Positions 32,378-41,748 of a stretch of DNA of 64,000 nucleotides are shown in pieces (within the stretch, counting starts at the first letter, position 1; each line of letters opens with the position of its first letter). Origin of the DNA: Phymatolithon calcareum (lineage: Eukaryota; Rhodophyta; Florideophyceae; Hapalidiales). The DNA is taken from the NCBI GenBank assembly GCA_977006965.1, contig OZ345371.1:248001-312000 (forward strand), read 5' to 3'. The notes below the pieces were generated by a model, which saw nothing but the letters and a program-made list of their open reading frames with translations, made no database searches and was not told the DNA's origin. The position numbers were made by a program, and so were the translations under genes.

Positions 32378-32724
32378 TGTTGGAGTTGATCCTTCAAATA
32401 ATTGAGAAATTACTCATCTTAAGTGTCAAAACTGGGTCGACACGAAATATTGCAAGGAGACTCAAATCGAGAGTTGATGGCCTACATGATTAACCCATGT
32501 AATGCTAATTCAATTTGAACACTCAATAATGATAGAATTACGTGGAAACTATCCACATAGATGATTCAATAGGATTAGTATAAAAAGGAGCTTAACCTCT
32601 GAGGAAACAAGGAGGCAGGCAAGCAAAAGGAACACCATTAGGTGAAGAGTTTTGCCTCACAAAGAATACCAAGACACAACACAAGTGTCAGCGCTGATAT
32701 ACAAAGAATTGAATCAGTCCATCA
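32378..32724. mobile_element. solo LTR, 347 bp, nested in LINE B2
   Basis: Begins TGTTGGAGTTGATCC and ends CAGTCCATCA (TG...CA), flanked by GTCTC at 32373-32377 and 32725-32729. Removing the LTR and one GTCTC rejoins the LINE frame on the minus strand as FAKVRHRQVAIKYAS, parallel to FAMMQQRKLAIKYAS of copy B1, which confirms the boundaries. It was left by recombination between the LTRs of a copia-type element different from the one at 41-47 kb. Confidence 0.93.
32579..32587 (+). promoter_or_regulatory. TATA box inside the solo LTR
   Basis: TATAAAAAG inside the LTR, on the plus strand, suggests the parent element was transcribed rightwards. The LTR could still drive antisense transcription across the nested LINE and the hAT remnant. 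Confidence 0.5.
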
Positions 32725-33420
32725 GTCTCACCTTGGCAAACCTGAGCATTACCGGGATCTCATCCGGTTTGTGGTACGGTATTTTTCTCTTCCTTCTTGC
32801 TTCGAGCCTCGTGCCTTCTTTTGCGAACAGAATTCGTCGAAGTTGGCCCGGAGATTTCCCTTCCTGCATATGTTTGAAGGGGGCCGCGAATTGTTCTTGT
32901 TGCAGCATCGCGGCAATATCGCGACTTGCCCACTGTAGTTCCTTAAAGTTTCGCTCTTCCCTTGGCTTGGATAGGATAGCCACCTTCGTTGCTTTTCCTC
33001 GTCGCAGCATCTTCAGCGCTAATATTTCTCTCCTCTGTTTTGGTGGTTAGATCGGGTTTGTGACATGTGCCACCGCAAAGACAAAGCAGGAATGAGTAGA
33101 ATGTAGTCATACATCGCCTTCTCCTTTGGAGTTGCAGCAAGGCGTTGCGGTAGACCCCTGGCAGCTGCTGCTCACTTCCTCCTGAAAGGCAGGTATTCAA
33201 GTGGCTGTATTGGTTGGTGAAGTCTTTCCCTTTTTCGAAGGCAATCTCTCCAGTGCCTTTGCAGTTTTCACCGCGGGGGACAGGCATAGACGATGTGCAC
33301 CACGTTCCAACTAACCACATTGGCACCTCGAGACGCGCTATCCTTCTCAATGTTGCTTCTATTCTTCATAGCGAGCTCAAGAACCTCCCAGTGAGTCGGT
33401 TTACGTCCATGATCTGCCAT

Positions 33421-34399
33421 CTTGTAAACAAAATATCGAGGTCCAGAAGGCTCCCAAGTCGCCTCGGGATTGAGGCAAAGAGAAGTAAGCGCACAATATG
33501 ATTTTAGCTGTCCACTGCTTGTTTCAGGCTGCACTGGCGAGTAAGACTGATGTAAACAGACAGTGCAAACGTGGCTGCGCTCTTTCGGCGGCTGGAGCTT
33601 ACTGGGGGAGCGCGGCAGCATTTTGGTCTAAATTTTTAGTCTATTTGGGCTCAAATACTACTGTGCCTTCCCAGTGTTACGGCCCAATACAACAGTTTAT
33701 TGGCCATCGCACGCAATACTTATTGCAATACGACTGCTTTCCCCAACAGAGCTCCGATAAACACATTGCAATTTATTGCTGCGGCCGTATATTTTAATCA
33801 ACCCCTGGACCCTTCACGTGATGCGACCTTGGGACATGGCAGTTCTGAAAGACCGCAGTTCTCTCGTGTTAGGCAGAGTGGTTCACGCGGTTCCCCGTCG
33901 AAATATTCAACAGACACATGAATCCTTTTCCAGTCACTAACTCGGACCGCGGTGCTCAAGTTGCAATAAAAGCGGCAGAGGTCGTCACATTTTCGGATGA
34001 CGATCTTGGCACCCGCAGGTGCGCATTGTTGCGTAGGATTCTCGATGAAAGGCAGGGGTCGGCGCCGCGCCGGAGAGCTTTCGCCGGGTAACTTCCTGAG
34101 GCAATCAGCGCACTTACACTTAAATTCCATAGCTTCCACATCTTTCTTCGATGTTCGCGAAACTCTCTTCGCTTTCCGAATGTGTTGCACAAAACTCTTG
34201 TGGGATGATATAACTAGGCCTCCTTCTGAGCTTCCCGCTGGACAAAAAATAGAGAGCAATTGTTGGGCTTCCTTTGCGTTATTGTAAAGAAGTGCAACAT
34301 CGCCTGTTTACTCGATTTCGTCGGTTCCGAGTGTGGGTGAGAGAATGAACCGTTGTTTTTAGGATCGTACCTACGAAAACGGCTTTCTAGGGCAAAGAT
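33421..34399. other. upstream of hAT-like copy 1, no supported gene
   Basis: A Cys-rich minus-strand segment (about 34140-33960, with KCKCADCLRKLP and RKCDDLCRFYC) might be a remnant of a zinc-binding protein, but the frame starts with a non-ATG codon and has no partner in the window. ATTGCAAT motifs occur at 33700-33780. Confidence 0.3.
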
Positions 34400-35150
34400 G
34401 AAGCAGAAGGGTCATATTATGTAACCCTGTAGCATACGTCGTTCTGTGCGCATCCTTATGAAGCGGGCATGCGCTCCGCTGCCCAGACGGATGCGAACTG
34501 TGACGGTCGACGTAGCGTACATTAGTGAGGTCAACCGAACATACTTCTCATGACAATTGTAGCTTCGAAGACATGAGATGAGAAAGTCATGATCGATACT
34601 GTTAAAATCAGCTTTGACGTAGATATAGGTCACTGTCGCTGTTCGAACTCGTTGCAGAAGCCAATATGCAGTCCACGCCAGCATACACGTACTCTCACGG
34701 AACCCGCGTCCTTCCCTGAAGGCACATTGTCAGTTGTGCAGTAGCTGCTCAATAAACGGGGCCGCACTCTAAAGAAGGTATCCTGAGAAGATTTTGAGAG
34801 TGCGGAAAAGGAGGTACCAATAAATCTTTCTCTATTACTTTGGTTCTTTTTTGAGTAACATCACAAGAGTTCCGACAGTTAGATCAAAGGTAATCCTTTC
34901 TGTGTCCGACATATTCTCTAGCAGTGCCGGCTGCTCACGTGCAGCTTCCTCCGAAGCTTTCCATATCTCCACTGGGACATAATCCGGTCCGGAAGCCAGC
35001 GGATGCTCTCCTTGACTTATTGTGCCGAAAGTGAGGGAGTTTCTGACAAACGTTTAGCTCTCGTTGGTACGTTGGTGTCGTGATTTTCTTTTGCTTGAAC
35101 AAAGTTCCCAAATTCCTCCAGTGCAACCCCTGTCGATGTTATTGTTGGAA
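34400..35150 (-). pseudogene. LINE reverse-transcriptase fragment
   Basis: Reading the minus strand from about 35010: AGPDYVPVEIWKASEEAARE, the start of a LINE RT (the GPD-P-E-W motif); then from about 34730 a CAFREGRG segment like the QAGFR-GRS motif; then KADFNSIDHDFLISCLRSYN and RLTSLMYATSTVTVRIRLG, the AFDSVDH and following motifs. The catalytic YxDD region is not reached. Frames are broken. The fragment may belong to LINE-A, but no overlap proves it. Confidence 0.7.
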
Positions 35151-35193
35151 GTGTATCTGCTCGAAGATGAAGTCGCAGAACACTTCGTTAGAA

Positions 35194-35434
35194 TGTTGTG
35201 ATCTCGGTACACCTGTACACGTGTCATCGAGTTTGATAGTGTTATGATCGATTTGTTTAGGGTTCGTGGGTCTCCGTCGTCAAATTAGATCTAGCATGTC
35301 AGAGCTACTTTAGATCTAATTTTGAGTGCTATTTAGCCAGGTTCTGAGACCCGGTTCGACTAAAAATCCAAGGAACAACTCACAACCATCTCAACCAAAC
35401 TTCTCAACCAACCATCCCATAACCTCCATCAACA
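35194..35434 (+). mobile_element. LTR of a second copia-type family, with primer site
   Basis: Starts TGTTGTGATCTCGG and ends CCTCCATCAACA. It is followed at once by GTTATGGGGTCTCCAG, a decayed version of the initiator tRNA-Met primer site used by the intact element at 46647-46660. The 3' part has CAACCATCTCAACC units like the LTR minisatellite of that element. An inverted repeat AAATTAGATCTA lies inside (35279-35324). No second LTR or coding region found, so it is a truncated remnant. Confidence 0.6.
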
Positions 35435-36086
35435 GTTATGGGGTCTCCAGAGACCGTTTTCGATGGCTGGGAACGTTTTTGCAATGCTACGCACTTCAAA
35501 GAAACGTTTCGTGAGCAGTGATACTCGAGTATTGTAGTGCAATGCACTTATCTCAACTGATTCTAGACCTTTTGAAGTGTGTTTTGCACCTGTTCGGGAC
35601 TTATTGGGTTCCCGGCGGTAGCCGTCTTGCAGGCTGTGTGGCAGAGAAACGCAGATCGTACCTTGAGGCGGATTGTAAAGCCGCACACGATCAGCGCGTA
35701 GAAATAGTACGTGACTTACCGAGTCAACGCAGATAGGTTCAACATGCGACGGAGCGGACCTACAGGTTGAGCGGTGCAATGCACAACGCCAATCCGTCAC
35801 CACCGTAGACTGCGCGATGCGCTACAGCTGTGGGTCTGGCACCTATCGCCAGGTAATCGAGAATCAAATATCCAACGAGAATGAGGCCTGAGCCCAGATG
35901 GATTAAACTGCCCCAGTAGGGATTGACGGCGCTATATCAACAGGCTGTGGCCACGATGTGGGGAAAGAAGAACGTGTAGAATGTGGCCAGTCGAGAGCCA
36001 CTCGGCTTCCGAGAAAATAGTGTCATGATCTTGCAACTACTTCCCCTTTAGTGAAGGTTCTGCCGTCCGAGCGGCTATGTACATGT
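35435..36086. other. possible internal remnant of the LTR element; no gene
   Basis: Short frames only; no copia motif recognised. Confidence 0.3.
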
Positions 36087-36781
36087 GCTAACCTCTATTA
36101 TAAACTATTATTAATAATTAATAAAGAAAATTACTAAAATGTCCACACAGTTTGCCGTATTCACTAAAACGACCACGAAGCACCTGTCATGTTATGATAT
36201 TGTTCTGTTCTGACAGTATTCGGCAGCTGAGCCAGTAGATTTTTGTTGGGTCAGAAACTAAGTTCATTAATTTGCGAAATGATATCTTTGAGGGCCCTTG
36301 GAGCTGGACAGCTTCCTTACAGGACCGCTTGCTATGCCTCGGTTGTTTCATGAATGTTCCGCACCAAACGGATGTTTGGTTTCTGGACGCATAGAGTTTC
36401 TTCGTTGCACGAGCCCATTTCTGAGTGGGAAATAGCTATGAAATTGGTTTTTGTATTCGAAAAATGGCAAAGCTATCATATGTCCATTTATTGTAGCATG
36501 TGTGAATAATTCTGACTTAAGAATAGACTTAGACGTGAATACAGCGCCGACAATAAGTTGACTTGGCTTTTCCACAATCGAAAACTTGCAGTAAAGTTTG
36601 CTATCTACGCGAAAAGATCTTTTGAGTTGATTCTTGGAAAAAACAACTTTTTAAAAGATGTAAAAACCAAGAATTAACAAATTACCACAGGTGCTTCGTG
36701 GTCATTTTAGAGAATGTAGCAAACTACGTGGTCATTTTAGTAATTTCCTCTAATTAATCATAGTTTATGATAGAAGTTGGC
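36087..36781. mobile_element. 695-bp foldback/MITE with long inverted repeats
   Basis: The left end (36087-36187) and right end (36687-36781) are inverted copies of about 95-100 bp at roughly 80% identity. Each holds two spaced versions of the motif CTAAAATGACCACG, one adjoining AAGCACCTGT at the inner edge. The centre (about 500 bp) encodes nothing recognised. The target duplication is unclear. Confidence 0.75.
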
Positions 36782-37334
36782 TCTGTAATTATTATAGAGC
36801 CACGAAAATAGTTCCGTGCTTTCAGCGTGTAATTATCGAGGGATACACGTGGCATATGCCGGGTATAGTTGGATTTGGTAATGTCCCTCGGGGCCCGAAA
36901 ATTCCCCGTGGACCGCTAGAGTTTGCACGATAAGCATGATGGCTGGCAGAGTCTGATAACTTCAGCTGTCTGACTACAAGATCGATGTGCTCCTTGTAAT
37001 CTTGTCTGCATTAGTTTGCAGTTCTCAGGACATTTTTTCCTAACGGCATCGTACATGTAATTTTACGTCTGCTGAAAATCTCAAGAGTGAGGCAGTCGAA
37101 AACGATGCGGCTTCCAATATATCCGGAGTGCGTGACGGCCCTTTTCGCTCTCGGCGTGAGGGTGATACAGCAGCCTAAGTAACGGATGGTCGTTCCGAGT
37201 AGATGGCGTTTGGTTTAGCGTTCCATCCATTGGTCTCTGTGACTCCCAGGATGTCGTGTCCCAGATCTTTGCAAATTGTCATCGTAATGTTCGAGAGACG
37301 GCCGTATTTTCATGTGCAACGTGAATCATGTGGA
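36782..37334. other. spacer, no supported gene
   Basis: Could be the upstream continuation of the LINE-A fragment that follows on the minus strand, but I find no motif. Confidence 0.3.
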
Positions 37335-37475
37335 GAAACTTATAGCTTCCATAGTGTCTTCTCTGCATCTTGCGCTTCCCTTTCGGTAAGCGTCCCTTTG
37401 CAGTACCCGAGGGGATTTTGTTCCGCTCGCGAGTGGTATTACCGAACAAGAAAATCTTGTTCGTCATCAGTTAAT
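37335..37475 (-). mobile_element. LINE-A internal fragment, copy A6
   Basis: GGAGAAACTTATAGCTTCC, CGAGGGGATT and CGCTCGCGAGTG on the plus strand match the reverse complement of 26180-26325 in copy A2, and the shortened version at 57005-57070. Confidence 0.65.
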
Positions 37476-37799
37476 CTTGTTAAGTCTTACGAGGACGATA
37501 CGGTCAACTCAATTGCCTTACGAGTTAATTCCGGATTCTAATTGAAGAGATTGGTGATCTTATTCCAAAATTGCATGGAAATTTAGGAGCACCAGATTAT
37601 TGCTGTGATAAAAACGTGGACCGTGATAGCGTCCAACTCCTATACGTGTGATGACTCTACTCTCAACCGCCATACACGTGGCATCACCCCAAAAATACCC
37701 TTTTTATCTCCAGTAGTGCATTTTTAGACCCCAACCAAAATACGCCGTTGGCAGCCCTTCACAACTTCTTCCATTTTCCCTTTTCATTCTAGACTATTA
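37476..37799. other. spacer, no gene seen
   Basis: AT-rich, no repeat partner noted. It ends at the CTAG target duplication of the next element. Confidence 0.35.
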
Positions 37800-37803
37800 C
37801 TAG

Positions 37804-39092
37804 TGTCTATTATCCCGGTTATTTGGATTAATTAATCCGCGTCTTTGGATTAATTAATCCTCATGATATAGTAGGTGGAGGGGTACTGGAAAGTACTAAA
37901 AACCCAGTTTTTCACAGAAGAGGTCCCTTCATGTTGCTTTACGAGTGTGTAGAATGCAAGTGAGATGTGATGCATATCCTTCCTTTGGACGAGTCGCATA
38001 TGAAGACCTCTTTTGAGCACTCTTCTAGACACTGAGAGCACACTCGCGTCGTCCTCTTTCCGCACACAACACAATCCTTCTGCGACCGCGCCGACGTCTC
38101 CGTACCGTCGCGAGTCCTCTTCCTTTTCTTCGACCGCGTTGCGTGCGGGCTGAGGTCTGACGTCGGGGTCAACACAACCGCGTCTTCAGCAACTGACATG
38201 CGATCGCGTAGCCCGACCGCCTTGTAGTTGTTGTCCACCAGATCCAGGGCTAGCTGTTCATAGAATTCGTTCTGTATCATCGTTTGCAGCGGCCGTCTCG
38301 AGCCCGTGTGTAGCAACCATGCGTCGACAATGACCATACCCAGAAGAGAAAAGCCTACCCTCGCAGACCAGTCGTGCGTCACGTATGTTCGCTCCAGCCC
38401 CAGGTCGTCCTGTTGACAGCGGTTATGCTGATCAATGCGCGCACAGGCGGAGTAATTGATCTCAGCGCACTGAGGCTGCTCAACGGTGAGTGCAATGCGC
38501 TCCGGGCCGGTCTCAGTCTGGCGCCAGCGCAGGCGCTCGTACGGGGTTCCAGCTGCAGCACTGGACGCGGACGAAATAAAGTACCGCCGCTCGCGGTCGA
38601 CCCAGACCAAGGCCATCTCCGCCACGCTGATGCGCCTGTCTCGCTGACCAGCCAGAGACTCCCACAACACGGTGAGGAAGATGCGCACCCTCCCCTTTTC
38701 GGCCTCCGTTTCCACCCTCAGCACCGTCCCAGACACCAGAGTTTCGTTATAAAGCGACCCGAAGAAGCGCTTAGACTCCACTTCTCCCAAGGCAAGGTGT
38801 GCCTTGGCGTGTACACGCGCGCTAATCTGCTGTTTTGCAAGAGTCAACATGGTCGGGTGCAGCGTGGTCTTGAGCTTGCAAGCGTCATGGCGCCGTTTCC
38901 CTCTTTGCCGTTCAGGGCTGCCATAGGTTGACCTAGAAGGCGTCTCTCGCCTCCAAACCAATCACAAAGACGCTGAATCGATTCCCGCTGTCCATTGGTT
39001 GTAAATACGAGCGGTTTACAGTCAAACATGGTAGTGAAAAAAGGATTAATTAATCCGTATAGGATTAATTAATCCTTATGGGATAATAGACA
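37804..39092 (-). mobile_element. piggyBac internal-deletion derivative
   Basis: A 1289-bp copy in minus orientation. It has perfect TGTCTATTATCCC inverted repeats and a CTAG duplication (37800-37803 and 39093-39096). The four GGATTAATTAATCC palindromes are kept (37825-37838, 37847-37860, 39043-39056, 39062-39075). Against the complete copy it lacks the 1207 bp between CGTG at 23951 and CGTG at 25158, a clean deletion at 4-bp microhomology. The rest differs by only scattered substitutions, so it is young. Confidence 0.95.
37939..38850 (-). CDS. fused ORF1 module plus transposase C-terminus
   Basis: The internal deletion joined ORF1 to ORF2 in frame. From the ATG at 38850 the 303-residue product has the FFGSLYNETL...FLTVLWES barrel module, then after RDRRISV the transposase from AEMALVWVDRERRYF to the C-terminal zinc finger. 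It has lost the first two catalytic aspartates (VDES and ADSY), so it cannot cut DNA. It keeps the RIDQHNRCQQDD segment and the cysteine-rich tail. It could bind element ends and interfere with the full-length enzyme, as truncated transposases do in other families; this is inference. Confidence 0.8.
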   Translation of the reverse strand: MLTLAKQQISARVHAKAHLALGEVESKRFFGSLYNETLVSGTVLRVETEAEKGRVRIFLTVLWESLAGQRDRRISVAEMALVWVDRERRYFISSASSAAAGTPYERLRWRQTETGPERIALTVEQPQCAEINYSACARIDQHNRCQQDDLGLERTYVTHDWSARVGFSLLGMVIVDAWLLHTGSRRPLQTMIQNEFYEQLALDLVDNNYKAVGLRDRMSVAEDAVVLTPTSDLSPHATRSKKRKRTRDGTETSARSQKDCVVCGKRTTRVCSQCLEECSKEVFICDSSKGRICITSHLHSTHS

Positions 39093-39096
39093 CTAG

Positions 39097-39409
39097 ATTA
39101 GCCTAGAACTGCGAGTATGATATCTTGCCAATTGCGTTAAGATTGTAGTGATCATGATACACGTGTGCACGTGTACGGTGATCAGACAGGACCGCTCCGA
39201 ACGTTTTCCATAACATCCATTGATCCAATTATCACACTGATAAGTGATCATACTGTCTCCCTAATCCTTGTTGATCTAATGCTAGACTCTATAAATGTCG
39301 CAACTTCGCAACGCCCCGAGATTTCCGCCAGGGGATAAGCCGACCACAGCCAGTGTGCCAATCTTTCGTTCAACTCCCACAACCGTTCGGGTCAGGTTTT
39401 AAGTTGGTA
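39097..39409. other. spacer, possible LTR-like remnant
   Basis: TACACGTGTGCACGTGTA at about 39159 recalls the start of the LTR at 35194, and CTATAAATG lies at 39289. Too weak for a call. Confidence 0.25.
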
Positions 39410-39897
39410 CAGTCGATCCCCGATTTTTGCATACGCAATGTGAGCTACGCTGATATTCAAAAATCGAGGTTATTCAAGTATCGAAGTCGTACCATAGCAA
39501 ATTGCAAAAAAGACATCTCAAGAATACAATATATGTCATCTTTGAGGAAGCGATACCGTACCACATCGGGAATCCAGCCGATATTTGTAGTCCGAACGGA
39601 GTCCTTGAGAATTTCGCGACTGTGGTGCACATCGCAATTGTTCACTTACTCCAGGCTGTACAAGGGTTTTTTCTCATAGCAAATCCCCAATGGTGGATGT
39701 TGATTGCAGGAAGCCTAAAAATGATCAAAAAATAGCCTTTCGGTTTGACGCTATCAGTTGGAATATTCGATATTCGAGTATTCAGTACTCCTTTATTTCT
39801 TTAATATTTAATTCGAAACCGACTTGGGACAGGCATTCTGTTTTCAAAAAATCGAGGATATTCAAAAACAGGAGATGTAAAAATCGAAGATTGACTG
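39410..39897. mobile_element. 488-bp pogo/Tigger-like MITE
   Basis: The left end CAGTCGATCCCCGATTTTT is matched by the inverted right end (CAGTCAATCTTCGATTTTT). TA precedes the left end. Subterminal ATTCAAAAATCGAGG-type repeats occur near both ends. The CAGTC start and internal CGA repeats are typical of pogo-group ends. No transposase inside. Confidence 0.65.
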
Positions 39898-41249
39898 TTC
39901 TACTATGCAAGCGGACAAGCGCACCTGGGCGGAAGAAGCCTGTCAAGGGGCTCTAACACCTCCTATAGAGGAGGGCTCGACAATGAATCGTGCCATCGAT
40001 GGCAAAAAGAGACAGACTATGAAGGTCCTTGGATCGTCAACAGCAGTCGTAGATCGACATGACAAGCATCGCGCCCGACTGCGACGGCGGAGCAAAATAT
40101 TGCCAAAAATAGCGAATTTATGAGAAACATTTTCAAAATTGATGCGTCCACCAGGGCAGAACGAGGAGAGACGTGGTCTGACGATGACCAGAACGTCGGG
40201 AATGGTGCGTCGACCCGGCAAGCGGAGAAGGAATTAGAAAATGCATCTAGGTCAGAACCCAATAAGACAGAAGTTCATGAACGTTCGCAACTTAGAGAAG
40301 TGCAAGGACTGCAGCACGAAAGGTAGGATGAATATTACTGGAGTTACCCCAGAGCCCCACTGCGGGTTTAAAAAAAGTGGATTGAAGTCTCCCAACGAGT
40401 TTACATATACTATTGTACTGGCCAACGTGCCAAACAGCCTCCCGAAGTACTCGGAGCTGCCAGAGATCCAAAAAGTAGTCCTGAAAACGGAGAAGGCTAT
40501 CTCTTAAATGTGAAATTGAATGAAAGAGATGGTATCTGGACTCGCAGTATCCGCAAACCGAGTCACTGTCCTCGAGGCGCGGTGCGGACCCTAGCTAAAG
40601 ATAACGCGAGACTCCGAGCTAATAACAGGGAGCCGGAAACCCCGCGAGACATTCTTGAGGAAGATGAAGACAGCACTGCATCGCCAGTCATGGAGTAGGG
40701 AGCGGAAAACCAAGCCCGTGACAATGCTGCAGGCCTTCCAGTTAGACCTGCGGAACATTGTATTGACGTACAAGAGTAAGAACCAACCAGGAGGTCGTAT
40801 GTTCATGTCTAAAGCAAAACACAACAGATGACGCCCTTCTGGCAGAGAACAAAGAAAAAGTGACCCGCTTTGGAGAGCGCATGGAAGATTTCATGAGACT
40901 GAAAGGACAGAGCGCCCAAGTTGCTGCTCTCTACATCAAGAAACTTCCTAGAGCAAAAAGCGTTGAGGTCGATGAATCCATCCCAGGGCTCCTCTCAAAG
41001 CAGAGTGTGCTGCACTTTTCATTAATAGGAAATTCGGTTATGGAAATCATAGCGCAGAAAAACGACATCCAAGCAAGCAAGGCACTAGTGAGACCCGATT
41101 ACCTTGTGTTTATGTCCCACTTCAGTGTCTTGGATAATGCCCTAGGTAACAGGCGCATAGCTAACTCAAGCGAGGTACGGACAAGAAAACATACAAAGCT
41201 GAGGTGCAGGGCCCGGCAATGCGAAAAAGCCGAAACATCATCCAATCTC
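39898..41249 (+). pseudogene. possible LINE-B ORF1 region, broken, left of the copia insertion
   Basis: Successive plus-strand frames (39905-40123, 40120-40326, 40241-40507, 40510-40698, 40860-41249) share one direction and polar, Lys/Glu-rich composition, as in retroelement ORF1/gag regions. The last one (LLSKQSVLHFSLIGNSVMEI) continues across the copia target site: joining 41254 to 47138 reads LRNATEASPERRT before a stop. The copia element therefore landed in this frame. Linking it to the LINE-B ORF2 at 48.3-50.9 kb is inference from order alone. Confidence 0.4.
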
Positions 41250-41254
41250 AGGAA

Positions 41255-41727
41255 TGTTGTATGGAGGTTTGGTTGTTGATGGTTGAGATGGTTGAGGTGG
41301 TTGAGATGGTTGAGATGGTTGAGATGGTTGAGATGGTTGAGATGGTTGAGATGGTTGAGATGGTTGAGATGGTTGGGTTGGTTGTGAGATGTTCCTTGGT
41401 TTATTGAGTCGGGGCTTCAGATCCGGGTCTTATATAGGCTTCAGATTGAGGTATGATAAGACTTCTGATGCTCATTGCACTACTATCTGTGATTGATTCA
41501 ATCAACTAAAAGATTGAATTGTCGACTGTGATTGATTCAATCAACAAAAATGATTGAATTACTGACAATAACAAGATCAATCAAGAAATTGATTGAACTG
41601 CTACATTGTCAGTAAAGATGAAAAAACATGGATTGATTCTATCATAACATATGAGAAATGGTTAGAGACTTATGAGAAAGGATAATGTGTACTGCGATAA
41701 GAGCTCCAAGCAGTCACATTTCCAACA
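41255..41727 (-). repeat. 3' LTR of the copia element
   Basis: 473 bp, TGTTGG...CAACA on the minus strand. It includes a 10-bp minisatellite (unit GAGATGGTTG on the plus strand, about nine copies, 41283-41372) and a TATATAAG promoter motif. GATTGATTCAATC motifs are repeated at 41479-41560. Confidence 0.97.
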
Positions 41728-41736
41728 CTCCCCCTC
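41728..41736 (-). promoter_or_regulatory. polypurine tract
   Basis: GAGGGGGAG on the minus strand directly abuts the 3' LTR, the place where plus-strand DNA synthesis is primed. Confidence 0.85.
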
Positions 41737-41748
41737 GATCGAAGAAGC

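Larger units (their letters stand above)
31832..33054 (-). mobile_element. LINE-B copy B2, 5'-truncated, with target duplication
   Basis: Minus-oriented LINE tail. It encodes NFKELQWASRDIAAMLQQEQ, PFKHMQEGKSPGQLRRILF and, past a nested LTR, QVAIKYASGRF, all matching copy B1 at 50590-50855. The 3' end carries the family 3' UTR and an A8 run (31832-31839). GGTTTGTGAC on the plus strand flanks both sides (31822-31831 and 33055-33064), a 10-bp duplication from target-primed insertion into the hAT-like gene. It is interrupted at 32378-32724 by a solo LTR. Confidence 0.92.
31652..33420 (-). pseudogene. hAT-like transposase, decayed copy 1, split by a LINE
   Basis: The ATG at 33420 starts MADHGRKPTHWEVLELAMKN, parallel to MSPPSRKPSKKEVVLLLMKK of copy 2. 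After a frameshift comes ENCKGTGEIAFEKGKDFTN then QYSHLNTCL, the BED-like zinc motif. Near 33120 KAMYDYILLIPAL resembles the hAT segment before the zinc region's linker. The gene is interrupted at 33054 and resumes at 31831 with NQKLRAFLKHEDVISVATFK and ETMFNLVELVESRI, the next hAT segment. The break is exactly the LINE-B insertion at 31832-33054 with its 10-bp target duplication. The catalytic core after this is missing. Confidence 0.75.

Noticed and set aside
33798-34259. Cys-rich minus-strand frame as a gene
   Set aside because: No ATG at the start of the frame, no recognisable zinc domain and no copy elsewhere in the window.
41283-41372. repetitive protein from the VEMVEMVEM frames
   Set aside because: This is accidental translation of the LTR minisatellite, present identically in both LTRs.
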